Of a stretch of DNA of 43,348 bases, positions 1-7,249 are shown piece by piece. Both the position numbers and the translations under genes were made by a program. Where the stretch lies: NCBI GenBank assembly GCA_014360805.1, contig JACIWU010000020.1, forward strand, positions 1-43,348, in the 5' to 3' direction. The notes under the pieces were generated by a model that was given only the letters and a program-made list of their open reading frames with translations, was not told the origin of the DNA and searched no databases. Position 1 is the first letter of the stretch. Each line of letters begins with the position of its first letter. This DNA comes from Chloroflexota bacterium. Lineage in GTDB: Bacteria; Chloroflexota; Anaerolineae; DTLA01.

Positions 1-300
1 TTCCTTACCTGCCCACTGTCTGCGGCGGCTTTGGAAATACGCCCTCCGAACTCGCAGTCACCGCGGAGAGCGCAGGCCGTAGGGCGGGTTTCCATACCTG
101 CCCTCTGCCTTCGGCGGCTATGGAAAGCCACCCTACGAACTCTATGGCAGGCGCGAGGCCGTAGGGCAGGTTCCATACCTGCCCTCTGCCTCCGGCGGCT
201 ATGGAAAGCCGCCCTACGAACTCGGATTCACCGCGGAGCGCGCAGAGACCACGGAGATTTGCCTTGAAATCTCCGCGTCCTCGGCGCTCTCCGCGGTTAG
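1..300. repeat. Cluster of degenerate palindromic repeats
   Basis: This gene-free stretch holds two tandem copies of a 57-58-bp imperfect palindrome (79-136 and 161-217). Both begin GTAGGGC and end CCCTAC, with arms containing TTTCCATA and TATGGAAAG. A third, degraded unit lies at 1-58. The spacers between units contain CACCGCGGAG-type text. A different inverted repeat lies at 224-300, where CACCGCGG...GAGATTT faces AAATCTCCGCG...CCGCGG. The first type belongs to the same family as the copies at 24506-24553 and 37670-37716. Probably non-coding REP/MITE-like elements. Confidence 0.75.
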
Positions 301-394
301 AAAACAGGTGCGAGCCGAAGTGGTAGGTGTTCCAGTAGGCGTACACGGGCCAGAAGGTAACGTCAAACAGCAACTCCCACCGGGGTTGGCCGCC

Positions 395-772
395 CTAGGG
401 GTTGTCCAAGTCCGCAAGCATCTGGGCGACCGTCTGCTCCAACGTACCGATGTGGTGCGCACAGACGGAGTACACCACCTCGGCATCCAGGTCAAAGTAG
501 TGATGCGTTAGCACGTCCCGCATGCCCATGACGCGCTTCCACTCCACTTGCGGGTACCGAGGCAGCAGCGTGCCTCCGGTGATCTTGTCAAGGCGCTTGA
601 TGCTCTCCCCGATGGCGATCAACTGCATGCAGATGGCGTCCAGTTTCTCCAATCCTGCCTCGGACTGCACAAAATCGTCAACCGAGCGTACCGGCGCAAA
701 TCGCTTGGCCACCGTTCGTATGGCAGCCAGTATCTCGCGGAGGACATCCCCGACCACCGCTACGTCATACAT
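395..772 (-). CDS. hepT: HepT-like RNase toxin
   Basis: A 125-residue protein of the HepT/DUF86 family, the HEPN-type ribonuclease toxin of type VII toxin-antitoxin pairs. The catalytic RX4HXY motif is present as R85-DVLT-H90-H-Y92, in the usual place for the family. It begins 8 nt inside the end of the upstream mntA gene, so the two are translationally coupled, with the antitoxin first. The stop is a TAG within TAGGGCGGC, which resembles the end of the dispersed GTAGGG repeat. In known pairs the partner nucleotidyltransferase adds AMP to the tyrosine of this motif. Function is inferred from family and context. Confidence 0.85.
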   Translation of the reverse strand: MYDVAVVGDVLREILAAIRTVAKRFAPVRSVDDFVQSEAGLEKLDAICMQLIAIGESIKRLDKITGGTLLPRYPQVEWKRVMGMRDVLTHHYFDLDAEVVYSVCAHHIGTLEQTVAQMLADLDNP

Positions 773-1055
773 ATACAGCTTCCTTCTGAATCCGCTCCTT
801 GAGGTGCGGGTTCATCCGCTCCCGATGCCGTACCACGTCCACGGGGCGGTGCAGCAGTTCCTCCAGTTCCTGCTTGATGCCCACGAGGAGGAGCAAGTCC
901 GGATGGGCAAGTTCCACCACCACGTCCACGTCGCTGGTCTCGGTGAATTCGCCTCTGGCGACCGAGCCGAAGACACCAATGCGCACGATGCCATATTCAT
1001 CCCGTCTCGTGTCCCGAAATCGTGCCAGTGCGCGCAAAATGTCGTCCCTTGTCAT
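765..1055 (-). CDS. mntA: MntA-like nucleotidyltransferase antitoxin
   Basis: A 96-residue minimal nucleotidyltransferase. It has the GSX10DXD signature of polymerase-beta-like enzymes: G30-S31, then D42-V-D44. It is expected to inactivate HepT by transferring AMP to the toxin. The start at 1055 is preferred because GGGGAGG lies 8 nt upstream; an in-frame start at 1100 would lack one and would overlap the promoter. It overlaps hepT by 8 nt and the order mntA-hepT is the usual one. Confidence 0.85.
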   Translation of the reverse strand: MTRDDILRALARFRDTRRDEYGIVRIGVFGSVARGEFTETSDVDVVVELAHPDLLLLVGIKQELEELLHRPVDVVRHRERMNPHLKERIQKEAVYV

Positions 1056-1102
1056 CGCGCAAACCTCCCCGGCAGGCCACCTGCCGTATGCCAGCCACAA
1101 TC

Positions 1103-1132
1103 ATTATACCACACCCCTCGCCCGCGAATCAA
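1103..1132 (-). promoter_or_regulatory. Promoter of mntA-hepT
   Basis: On the minus strand: TTGATT, 18-nt spacer, TATAAT preceded by TGG (extended -10). Transcription would start near 1096, about 40 nt before the mntA start. Confidence 0.6.
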
Positions 1133-1309
1133 GGGTTTGGAGGCCCCCACGCCGGCCCCGAAAGCGCGTCGCACCCTGGTTGCCAACACAAGACAGAGCC
1201 GAATCGCCCAGCGGCATGATGCGGCGGAAGCGTACTTCGTCGGGTGCGAGTGGCCTACAAGCGCGTAGCCGGCGCACTGCACGATGGAACCGCGGCCGCC
1301 GCCCCGAAA

Positions 1310-1338
1310 ATGACAACTTCGCCAAAGGATGCTATAAT
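1310..1338 (+). promoter_or_regulatory. Promoter of the zinc-ribbon gene
   Basis: ATGACA, 17-nt spacer, TATAAT with an extended TGC in front. The leader of about 35 nt contains AGGAGG at 1361-1366. Confidence 0.65.
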
Positions 1339-1379
1339 GCGCCCCGTGAAGCGTTCCGGCAGGAGGAAGAATCCCTGAC

Positions 1380-1874
1380 ATGTCCAATCTGATGACAAAC
1401 CTCATCACCATCGTGCAGATTCTCGTCGCCGTGATCAGCGGCTTTTTCGTGGCATTCACCCTGAGCCTGGTCGTGTGGACATATCGCGACATCCGCTCGC
1501 GTTCGCGGGACGTTTTCGCGCACATCCTGGCTGCGCTCATCGTCCTGCTGTTCAACGTGCCGGGCCTCGTCATTTACCTCATCCTGCGCCCCAAGGAGAC
1601 CCTGGCCGAAGCCTACGAGCGGGCGCTGGAAGAAGAGGCGCTCTTGCAGGACATTGAGGAGAAGCAGGCGTGCCCGGGCTGCAAGCAACCCATCCAGCCC
1701 GACTACATGGTCTGCCCCAACTGCCACACCAAGCTGCGCAAGCCCTGCGTCCACTGCGGGCGGCTGCTGCACCTGAAATGGAACATCTGCCCCTACTGCG
1801 GCACGTCCCAGATCGCGCCGCCCATCCCCGTCCCGGCCGGCGAGGCACCGGCGGGCGCGGAGGATACCCAGTAG
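1380..1874 (+). CDS. Two-TM membrane protein with paired zinc ribbons
   Basis: A 164-residue protein with two hydrophobic helices (about residues 7-33 and 44-69), then a charged helix and four CxxC knuckles: C98/C101, C112/C115, C123/C126 and C137/C140. These form two zinc ribbons (DZR-type). A Pro/Ala-rich tail follows. The ribbons probably face the cytoplasm and may bind nucleic acid or protein; no enzymatic role can be read from the sequence. The gene stands alone with its own promoter and converges on pyruvate kinase with a 14-bp gap. Confidence 0.75.
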   Translation: MSNLMTNLITIVQILVAVISGFFVAFTLSLVVWTYRDIRSRSRDVFAHILAALIVLLFNVPGLVIYLILRPKETLAEAYERALEEEALLQDIEEKQACPGCKQPIQPDYMVCPNCHTKLRKPCVHCGRLLHLKWNICPYCGTSQIAPPIPVPAGEAPAGAEDTQ

Positions 1875-1891
1875 CCGATACCCCGCGGCTA
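1872..1891. terminator. Small inverted repeat spanning two convergent TAG stops
   Basis: TAGCCG and CGGCTA arms (6 bp, 8-nt loop) begin and end with the TAG stop codons of the two convergent genes. There is no U-tract. It could be a weak bidirectional terminator. Confidence 0.35.
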
Positions 1892-3316
1892 TCCCGCCTG
1901 CTCCACCACGTGCACCTTCAGCATGTTGGTGCGCCCTGGGCCGCCGATGGGCACGCCGGCGGTGATGATCACCACATCGCCCGCGCGTACCAGCCCCTGG
2001 CCCCTGGCCGCGTCCACCGCCTTGGCGATCATCTCGTCGGTGGTGTCAAACTGCGGCACCAGGAGCGGCTCCACGCCCCAGACCAGCGACAGGCGCGCCG
2101 CCACCTTGGGGTCAGGCGTCGGCGCGAGGATGGGCGTCGCCGGACGGTACTTGGCCACCATGCGCGCCGTGTGGCCCGAGCGCGTGGACGCCAGAATCGC
2201 CGTCGCGCCCAACTCCTGGGCGATTTCGCACGTCGCCTGGCTGATGGCGTCGGTGATGCTCGCGGCGCGGGCGTCGGCGGCTTCCCGCAAGCGCGCCCCG
2301 TAGGGGAAATGCGCCTCGGTGGCCCGCGCGATCTTGCCCATCATCGCCACGCTCTCCACCGGATAGCGCCCCACCGCCGTCTCGCCCGACAGCATGATCG
2401 CGTCGGCCCCGTCCAGGATGGCGTTGGCCACGTCGCTGGCCTCGGCGCGGGTGGGACGCGGGTTGTCTATCATGGACTGGAGCATCTGCGTGGCAATGAT
2501 CACCGGCTTGCCCACCGTGTTGCACTGCCTCACGATGGCTTTCTGATGGATGGGCACGTCCTCGGGCGGGATCTCTACTCCCAGGTCGCCGCGCGCCACC
2601 ATGATGCCGTCGGCGGCCTCCAGGATTTCCGGGAAGCGTTCCAGCGCCTCGCGCTTCTCAATCTTGGCGATGATGGGCGTATCCTCGGCGCCCAGGCTCC
2701 GCAGGAGTCGGCGCAGGTCTGCCACGTGCTCGGGCGACCGCACAAACGACAGCGCGATGAAGTCGGCGCCCGCAGCCACGGCCGCGCGGGCATCCCCTCT
2801 GTCCTTGTCCGTCATGGACGCCATGCGCACCTCGGTGTCGGGCAGCGTAACCCCCTTGCGCGAGGACAGTTCCCCGCCCACGACCACCTCGGCCACCACG
2901 TCGGCGCCGTCCGTCCCCACCGCCCGCAGTTCCAGCAGGCCGTCGTCCAGCAGGATGCGCGCGCCCGGTCGGATGTCGGCCAGAACGTCGGGTTCGGCGA
3001 AGGGGATCTCCCGCTCGCTCCCCGGCACAGGGCGCGCGGTCAACGTGAGGGTCGTCCCTTCGCGCAGGACGACGCTTCCCCCCGCCAGGTCGCCGATGCG
3101 CATCTTGGGCCCTTGCAGGTCGGCAAGGATGCCGATGGGAATGCCGAGTTCGCGGGCGATGCTGCGGGCCATCTCGGCGCGGGCCGCCTGCTGGGCCTGC
3201 GTCCCGTGCGAGTAGTTCAGGCGCAGGACGCGCGCGCCTGCCGCCAGAATCCCGCGCAGCGTCTCGGGCGCATCGGTGGCCGGCCCCAGCGTGCACACGA
3301 TCTTCGTTCGGGTCAT
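1889..3316 (-). CDS. pyk: Pyruvate kinase
   Basis: A 475-residue pyruvate kinase, the usual bacterial length. It converts phosphoenolpyruvate and ADP to pyruvate and ATP in the cytoplasm. Visible signatures: the N-terminal TKIVCTLGPA, R32 and NYSH (34-37), the catalytic lysine in IIAKIE (K218), ARGDLG (241-246), and the ATQMLQSM / RAEASDVANA segments; the allosteric C-terminal domain follows. The start at 3316 is preferred over longer in-frame starts because GGGAGA lies just upstream and family homology begins at MTRTK. It converges on the zinc-ribbon gene and is divergent from xpt. Its product feeds the PFOR encoded at 11461-14530. Confidence 0.96.
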   Translation of the reverse strand: MTRTKIVCTLGPATDAPETLRGILAAGARVLRLNYSHGTQAQQAARAEMARSIARELGIPIGILADLQGPKMRIGDLAGGSVVLREGTTLTLTARPVPGSEREIPFAEPDVLADIRPGARILLDDGLLELRAVGTDGADVVAEVVVGGELSSRKGVTLPDTEVRMASMTDKDRGDARAAVAAGADFIALSFVRSPEHVADLRRLLRSLGAEDTPIIAKIEKREALERFPEILEAADGIMVARGDLGVEIPPEDVPIHQKAIVRQCNTVGKPVIIATQMLQSMIDNPRPTRAEASDVANAILDGADAIMLSGETAVGRYPVESVAMMGKIARATEAHFPYGARLREAADARAASITDAISQATCEIAQELGATAILASTRSGHTARMVAKYRPATPILAPTPDPKVAARLSLVWGVEPLLVPQFDTTDEMIAKAVDAARGQGLVRAGDVVIITAGVPIGGPGRTNMLKVHVVEQAG

Positions 3317-3365
3317 GGCATGTCTCCCTTGCGGCGCAAGGCCGCTGTCGGATGTTCGCTGCCCC

Positions 3366-3374
3366 ATTATAGCA
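3366..3374 (-). promoter_or_regulatory. Extended -10 promoter of pyk
   Basis: On the minus strand TGC directly precedes TATAAT. The -35 region is poor. Transcription would start about 45 nt before the pyk start. Confidence 0.5.
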
Positions 3375-3487
3375 CGGCGGCAATTGGCAGGCCATGTTGC
3401 GCCCGCCGCTGAACCCGCGCGGGCTGTTGGCATCCACGAATAACACGAATCCACACGAATGGAGAATAGTGCTACACCCCGTTGCCC

Positions 3488-3545
3488 ATTCGCGTGAATT
3501 GGCGTCATTCGCGGTTACAGACACGTAGGCGGCTTTCCGCGGCCG
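3488..3545. repeat. Dispersed repeat, ATTCGCGTG..TTCGCGGTTACA type
   Basis: A 32-bp unit at 3488-3519 matches the three copies at 37633, 37739 and 37824 with one to three mismatches. It is followed, as in those copies, by CGTAGG-CGGCTTTCC. The flank 3435-3470 holds the complementary ACGAATAACACGAAT text. It fills the pyk-xpt divergent region. Confidence 0.7.
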
Positions 3546-3601
3546 CCGGAGCAAGGGGCCGATTTCCACCGAAATGTGTACACGACCCGATGCCCCGCGC
3601 C

Positions 3602-3630
3602 TTGCGCGCCGCGCCGCATTCTGCTACAAT
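3602..3630 (+). promoter_or_regulatory. Promoter of xpt-guaA
   Basis: TTGCGC, 17-nt spacer, TACAAT with extended TG. The leader is only about 20 nt, so no purine riboswitch fits between promoter and gene. Confidence 0.6.
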
Positions 3631-3657
3631 AGGCCAAACTCCGGGGAGGTGTTCTCC

Positions 3658-4242
3658 ATGGAATCCCTCAAAGCGCGTATCCTGGCGGAAGGTCGCAACA
3701 TGGGCCGCGGCATCCTGAAGGTGGACAGTTTCGTCAACCACCAAGTGGACGCCGCGCTGATGTACCAGGCGGGGCAGGCGCTGGCCCGGCGTTTCGTCGA
3801 CCAAGGCGTTACCAAAGTCCTCACCGCCGAGATTTCGGGCATCGCCCCCGCCCTGATGACCGCCCTGGCCCTGGGCGTCCCCATCGTCTACGCCCGCAAG
3901 ACCAAGCCCATCACCATGCCCGAGCAAATCTACGTGCGCACGGCGCCGTCGCACACCAAGGGGCACGAGGTGGCGCTGATGGTGTCGCCCGAATTCCTCG
4001 GCCCCGGCGACCGCGTCCTCATAGTGGACGACTTCCTGGCCACGGGCAAGACCATAGATGCGCTCGTCCAAATCGTGCGGGACGCGGGCGCGGAACTGGT
4101 GGGCATCGGCGCGGTGATTGAGAAGACCTTTGAGGGCGGGCGCGCTGTGCTGGAGCGCTACGGCGTCCCCATCTACGCGCTCGTTACCATCACCAGCATG
4201 GAAAACGGTAAGATCACCTTCGCCAACGGGGTGGGACAGTGA
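3658..4242 (+). CDS. xpt: Xanthine phosphoribosyltransferase
   Basis: A 194-residue purine phosphoribosyltransferase of the Xpt type, the same length as the Bacillus enzyme. It makes XMP from xanthine and PRPP. The PRPP-binding motif is seen in [13 protein letters not shown], with a K-rich KTKPITMPE loop and an N-terminal SFVNHQVD substrate region. The start at 3658 follows GGGGAGGT at 3643. Its TGA stop overlaps the GTG start of guaA (GTGA), so XMP production is coupled to XMP amination. Confidence 0.95.
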   Translation: MESLKARILAEGRNMGRGILKVDSFVNHQVDAALMYQAGQALARRFVDQGVTKVLTAEISGIAPALMTALALGVPIVYARKTKPITMPEQIYVRTAPSHTKGHEVALMVSPEFLGPGDRVLIVDDFLATGKTIDALVQIVRDAGAELVGIGAVIEKTFEGGRAVLERYGVPIYALVTITSMENGKITFANGVGQ

Positions 4243-5837
4243 GCAGCGGGAACCCAACCGCATCCTCGGCCTCTCTCCATGCCGGAGAGGGGAGAAGCGG
4301 CGAAACCATCGTCGTGCTGGACTTCGGGTCGCAGTACGCGCAACTCATCGTGCGCCGCGTGCGCGAACAGCATGTGTACTCCGTGCTCGTGCCCCACGAC
4401 GCGCCCGAGGATGAGGTCATGGCCCTGCGGCCCGTGGGGTTTATCCTGTCCGGCGGGCCGGCCAGCGTGTACGACCCAGGCGCGCCGCAACTCCCGCCCT
4501 ACGTGCTCCGCAGCGGCCTGCCGGTGCTGGGCATCTGCTACGGCATGCAACTGCTGGCGCACGCCCTGGGCGGCAAGGTCGCCCCGTCGGCCCGCCGCGA
4601 GTACGGCCCCGCCGAACTGTACATCAACGACCTGGAGTCGCCCCTGTGGGAAGGGCTGCCTTTCTCCCTTCAGGTTTGGATGAGTCACGGCGACGCCATC
4701 ACCGAACTCCCGCCCGGATTCCAGGCGCTGGCGTCCACCGACAACTCGCCCATCGCCGCCATGGGCCATGCAGAGCGCCGCATCTACGGCGTGCAATTCC
4801 ACCCGGAGGTCGTCCACACGCCGCTGGGCAAGGACATCATCCGCAACTTCTTGTACGGCGTATGCGGGTGCCTGGGCACGTGGACGCCGGAATCGTTCAT
4901 CGCGTCTGCGGTGGAATCCATCCGCCGGCAGGTGGGCGACGAGCGCGTCATCGGGGCGCTGTCGGGGGGCGTGGACTCCACGGTGGCGGCCACGCTGGTC
5001 CAGCGGGCCGTCGGCGACCGCCTGACGTGCATTTTCGTGGATCACGGCCTGCTGCGCGAAGGCGAGGCCGAGGCCATCCTGCGCCAGTTGCGCCAGCAGG
5101 TGGGGCTGAACATCATCGCCGTGGACGCCTCGGCGCGGTTCCTCGCGGCGCTGTCGGGCGTGGCGGACCCCGAAGCGAAGCGCCGCATCATCGGCGAGAC
5201 GTTCATCCGCGTGTTTGAGGACGAGGCGGCCAAGATCGGGCACGCGCGGTTCCTGCTCCAGGGCACGCTGTACCCGGATGTTATTGAGAGCACGACGCGA
5301 GACACCAAAGCCGCCGCCCGCATCAAGACCCATCACAACGTGGGCGGGCTTCCTGCCGACCTGCGATTTGAACTCGTGGAGCCGCTCAAGTACCTGTTCA
5401 AGGACGAGGTGCGCGAGGTGGGGCTGGCGCTGGGGTTGCCGCCGGAGATCGTGCATCGCCAGCCGTTCCCGGGGCCGGGGCTGGCCGTGCGCATCATCGG
5501 CGAGGTAACCGCCGAGCGGCTGGCGACCCTGCGCAAGGCCGATGCCATCGTGCGCGAGGAGATTGAGTCGGCAGGGCTGGCCCGCGAGGTCTGGCAGTAC
5601 TTCGCCGTCCTAACGCCCGTGCGCTCCGTGGGCGTCATGGGCGACGGCCGCACCTACCTCAACACCGTGGCCGTGCGCGCCGTGTCCAGCGTGGACGGCA
5701 TGACGGCCGACTGGGCGCGCCTGCCCTACACGGTCCTGGCGCGGATTTCCAACCGCATCGTGAACGAAGTCCCCGGCGTCAACCGCGTCGTGTACGACAT
5801 TTCCAGCAAGCCGCCGGCAACCATAGAGTGGGAGTGA
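4239..5837 (+). CDS. guaA: GMP synthase (glutamine-hydrolysing)
   Basis: Cytoplasmic two-domain enzyme converting XMP to GMP. The class I glutamine amidotransferase domain has nucleophile C100 (LGICYGMQ), H188 and E190; the ATP-pyrophosphatase domain has the P-loop SGGVDS at 242-247; the C-terminal dimer domain ends in TIEWE. The only available start is a GTG overlapping the xpt stop, giving 532 residues. The first 22 residues lie before the conserved [11 protein letters not shown] and are unusual: part is encoded by a small inverted repeat (CTCTCTCC/GGAGAGGGG) like the intergenic repeats elsewhere. sbcD follows after 1 nt. Confidence 0.96.
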   Translation: MSSGNPTASSASLHAGEGRSGETIVVLDFGSQYAQLIVRRVREQHVYSVLVPHDAPEDEVMALRPVGFILSGGPASVYDPGAPQLPPYVLRSGLPVLGICYGMQLLAHALGGKVAPSARREYGPAELYINDLESPLWEGLPFSLQVWMSHGDAITELPPGFQALASTDNSPIAAMGHAERRIYGVQFHPEVVHTPLGKDIIRNFLYGVCGCLGTWTPESFIASAVESIRRQVGDERVIGALSGGVDSTVAATLVQRAVGDRLTCIFVDHGLLREGEAEAILRQLRQQVGLNIIAVDASARFLAALSGVADPEAKRRIIGETFIRVFEDEAAKIGHARFLLQGTLYPDVIESTTRDTKAAARIKTHHNVGGLPADLRFELVEPLKYLFKDEVREVGLALGLPPEIVHRQPFPGPGLAVRIIGEVTAERLATLRKADAIVREEIESAGLAREVWQYFAVLTPVRSVGVMGDGRTYLNTVAVRAVSSVDGMTADWARLPYTVLARISNRIVNEVPGVNRVVYDISSKPPATIEWE

Positions 5838-5838
5838 G

Positions 5839-7059
5839 ATGATACGCCTTGTGCATTTTGCGGACTTTCACCTGGGGACCGAAGCCTACGGCCGCATGGA
5901 CGCGACGACGGGCCTGCCCAGCCGTGTGGTGGATTTCCTGGCCGCGCTGGACGCGATGGTGGACTACGCGCTGGCCGGCGACGTCCACCTGGTCGTCTTC
6001 GCGGGCGACGCCTACAAGACCCGCGACCCCAACCCCACCTACCAGCGCGAGTTCAACACCCGCATCCTGAAACTGGCGCGGGCGGGCATTCCGGTGGTCC
6101 TGGTGGTGGGCAACCACGACCTGGCCCCCGCCGAAGGCCGCGCCAGCACGTTGGATGTGTTCACCACGTTCAGCGCTGACAATGTGTACGTGGGCCGCAC
6201 CATTGAGACGCTCCGCATAGACACGAAGGCCGGCCCCGTGCAGGTCGTTACGCTCCCCTGGGTCCTGCGCAGCCGCTACCTCACCAAAGATGCCACGCGG
6301 GGAAAGTCGGTCAGGGAAGCGGACGAGATGCTCATCGGGGCCATCCTCACGTTCCTGAACCAGGAGAAGCAGGCCCTGTCCCCGGACGTTCCCGCGATTC
6401 TGGCGGCCCATGCCAGCATCCAGGGCGCTTCGTTCGGCTCGGAGCGCAACATCATGCTGGGCCAGGATTTGATCCTGCCCGCGGGCGACATCGCAGACCC
6501 GGTGTTTGACTACGTCGCGCTGGGCCACATCCACAAGCATCAGGTGCTGCGCGAGTACCCGCCGGTCGTGTACGCGGGGAGCCTGGAACGCGTGGACTTC
6601 GGCGAGGAGAAAGAGGACAAGGGATTCGTCGTGGCCGAGGTGGAGAAGGGCCGCGCCCGCTTTGAGTTTCACGCCGTACCCGCGCGCCGCATGGTAACCG
6701 TGAGCGTGGACATCCAGGGCGACGACCCCACCCAAGAGGCGCTGAACGCCATCGCGCGGGCCAGAACCCGAGACGCCATCGTCCGCGTCTTCATCCGCGC
6801 GCGCGAGGATCAGGCCCTACGCCTGGACCAGAAGGCCCTGAATGAGGCGCTGGCCGATGCGTTCTACGTGGCCGCCGTGAACATTGAGCGGGAGCGCCAG
6901 GTTCGGACCCGCCTGGGCGTCGGCGCGCTGGAGCAACTGACGCCGGTGGAGATTCTCGCCCGCTACCTGGAGCAGAGGGGCGAGCCCAAGGAGCGTTTTG
7001 ACCGACTGCTGCAGAAGGGGAGCGAAATCCTGAATCAGGCAGCCTCGCAACAGGATTGA
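5839..7059 (+). CDS. sbcD: SbcD/Mre11-type DNA exonuclease
   Basis: A 406-residue calcineurin-like phosphoesterase of the Mre11/SbcD family, a Mn-dependent nuclease in DNA end processing. The metal ligands are all present: D9 and H11 (ADFHLG), D57 (AGDAY), N92-H93 (GNHD), H191 and H230/H232 (GHIHKH). Residues after about 270 form the cap/dimer region. It starts 1 nt after the guaA stop, so the two are probably cotranscribed. The usual SbcC/Rad50 ATPase partner is not next to it; the following gene is unrelated. Confidence 0.9.
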   Translation: MIRLVHFADFHLGTEAYGRMDATTGLPSRVVDFLAALDAMVDYALAGDVHLVVFAGDAYKTRDPNPTYQREFNTRILKLARAGIPVVLVVGNHDLAPAEGRASTLDVFTTFSADNVYVGRTIETLRIDTKAGPVQVVTLPWVLRSRYLTKDATRGKSVREADEMLIGAILTFLNQEKQALSPDVPAILAAHASIQGASFGSERNIMLGQDLILPAGDIADPVFDYVALGHIHKHQVLREYPPVVYAGSLERVDFGEEKEDKGFVVAEVEKGRARFEFHAVPARRMVTVSVDIQGDDPTQEALNAIARARTRDAIVRVFIRAREDQALRLDQKALNEALADAFYVAAVNIERERQVRTRLGVGALEQLTPVEILARYLEQRGEPKERFDRLLQKGSEILNQAASQQD

Positions 7060-7249
7060 GTCGCGGTGCGCGAGCGGGGCACAGGGATTGCACCAGGTAT
7101 CGTAGGGCGAAACAGGAACGGGTTTCCGCGGATGCGGATGCGGATTCGGGTCCGAAGTTTGTTGGCGCCCACCGTCGTGGGGGCGAAGCCATCTCCGCGC
7201 AGGCGCGGGATTGCCTCGCATCACTCGCGATGATGGAGGAGGCGGAAAT

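Noticed and set aside
1670-3412. 580-codon plus-strand open frame opposite pyruvate kinase
   Set aside because: It lies wholly antisense to a clear pyruvate kinase gene and has no recognisable domain or ribosome site. High GC makes such frames common.
3631-3657. Purine riboswitch before xpt
   Set aside because: The predicted leader is only about 20 nt, too short for an aptamer.
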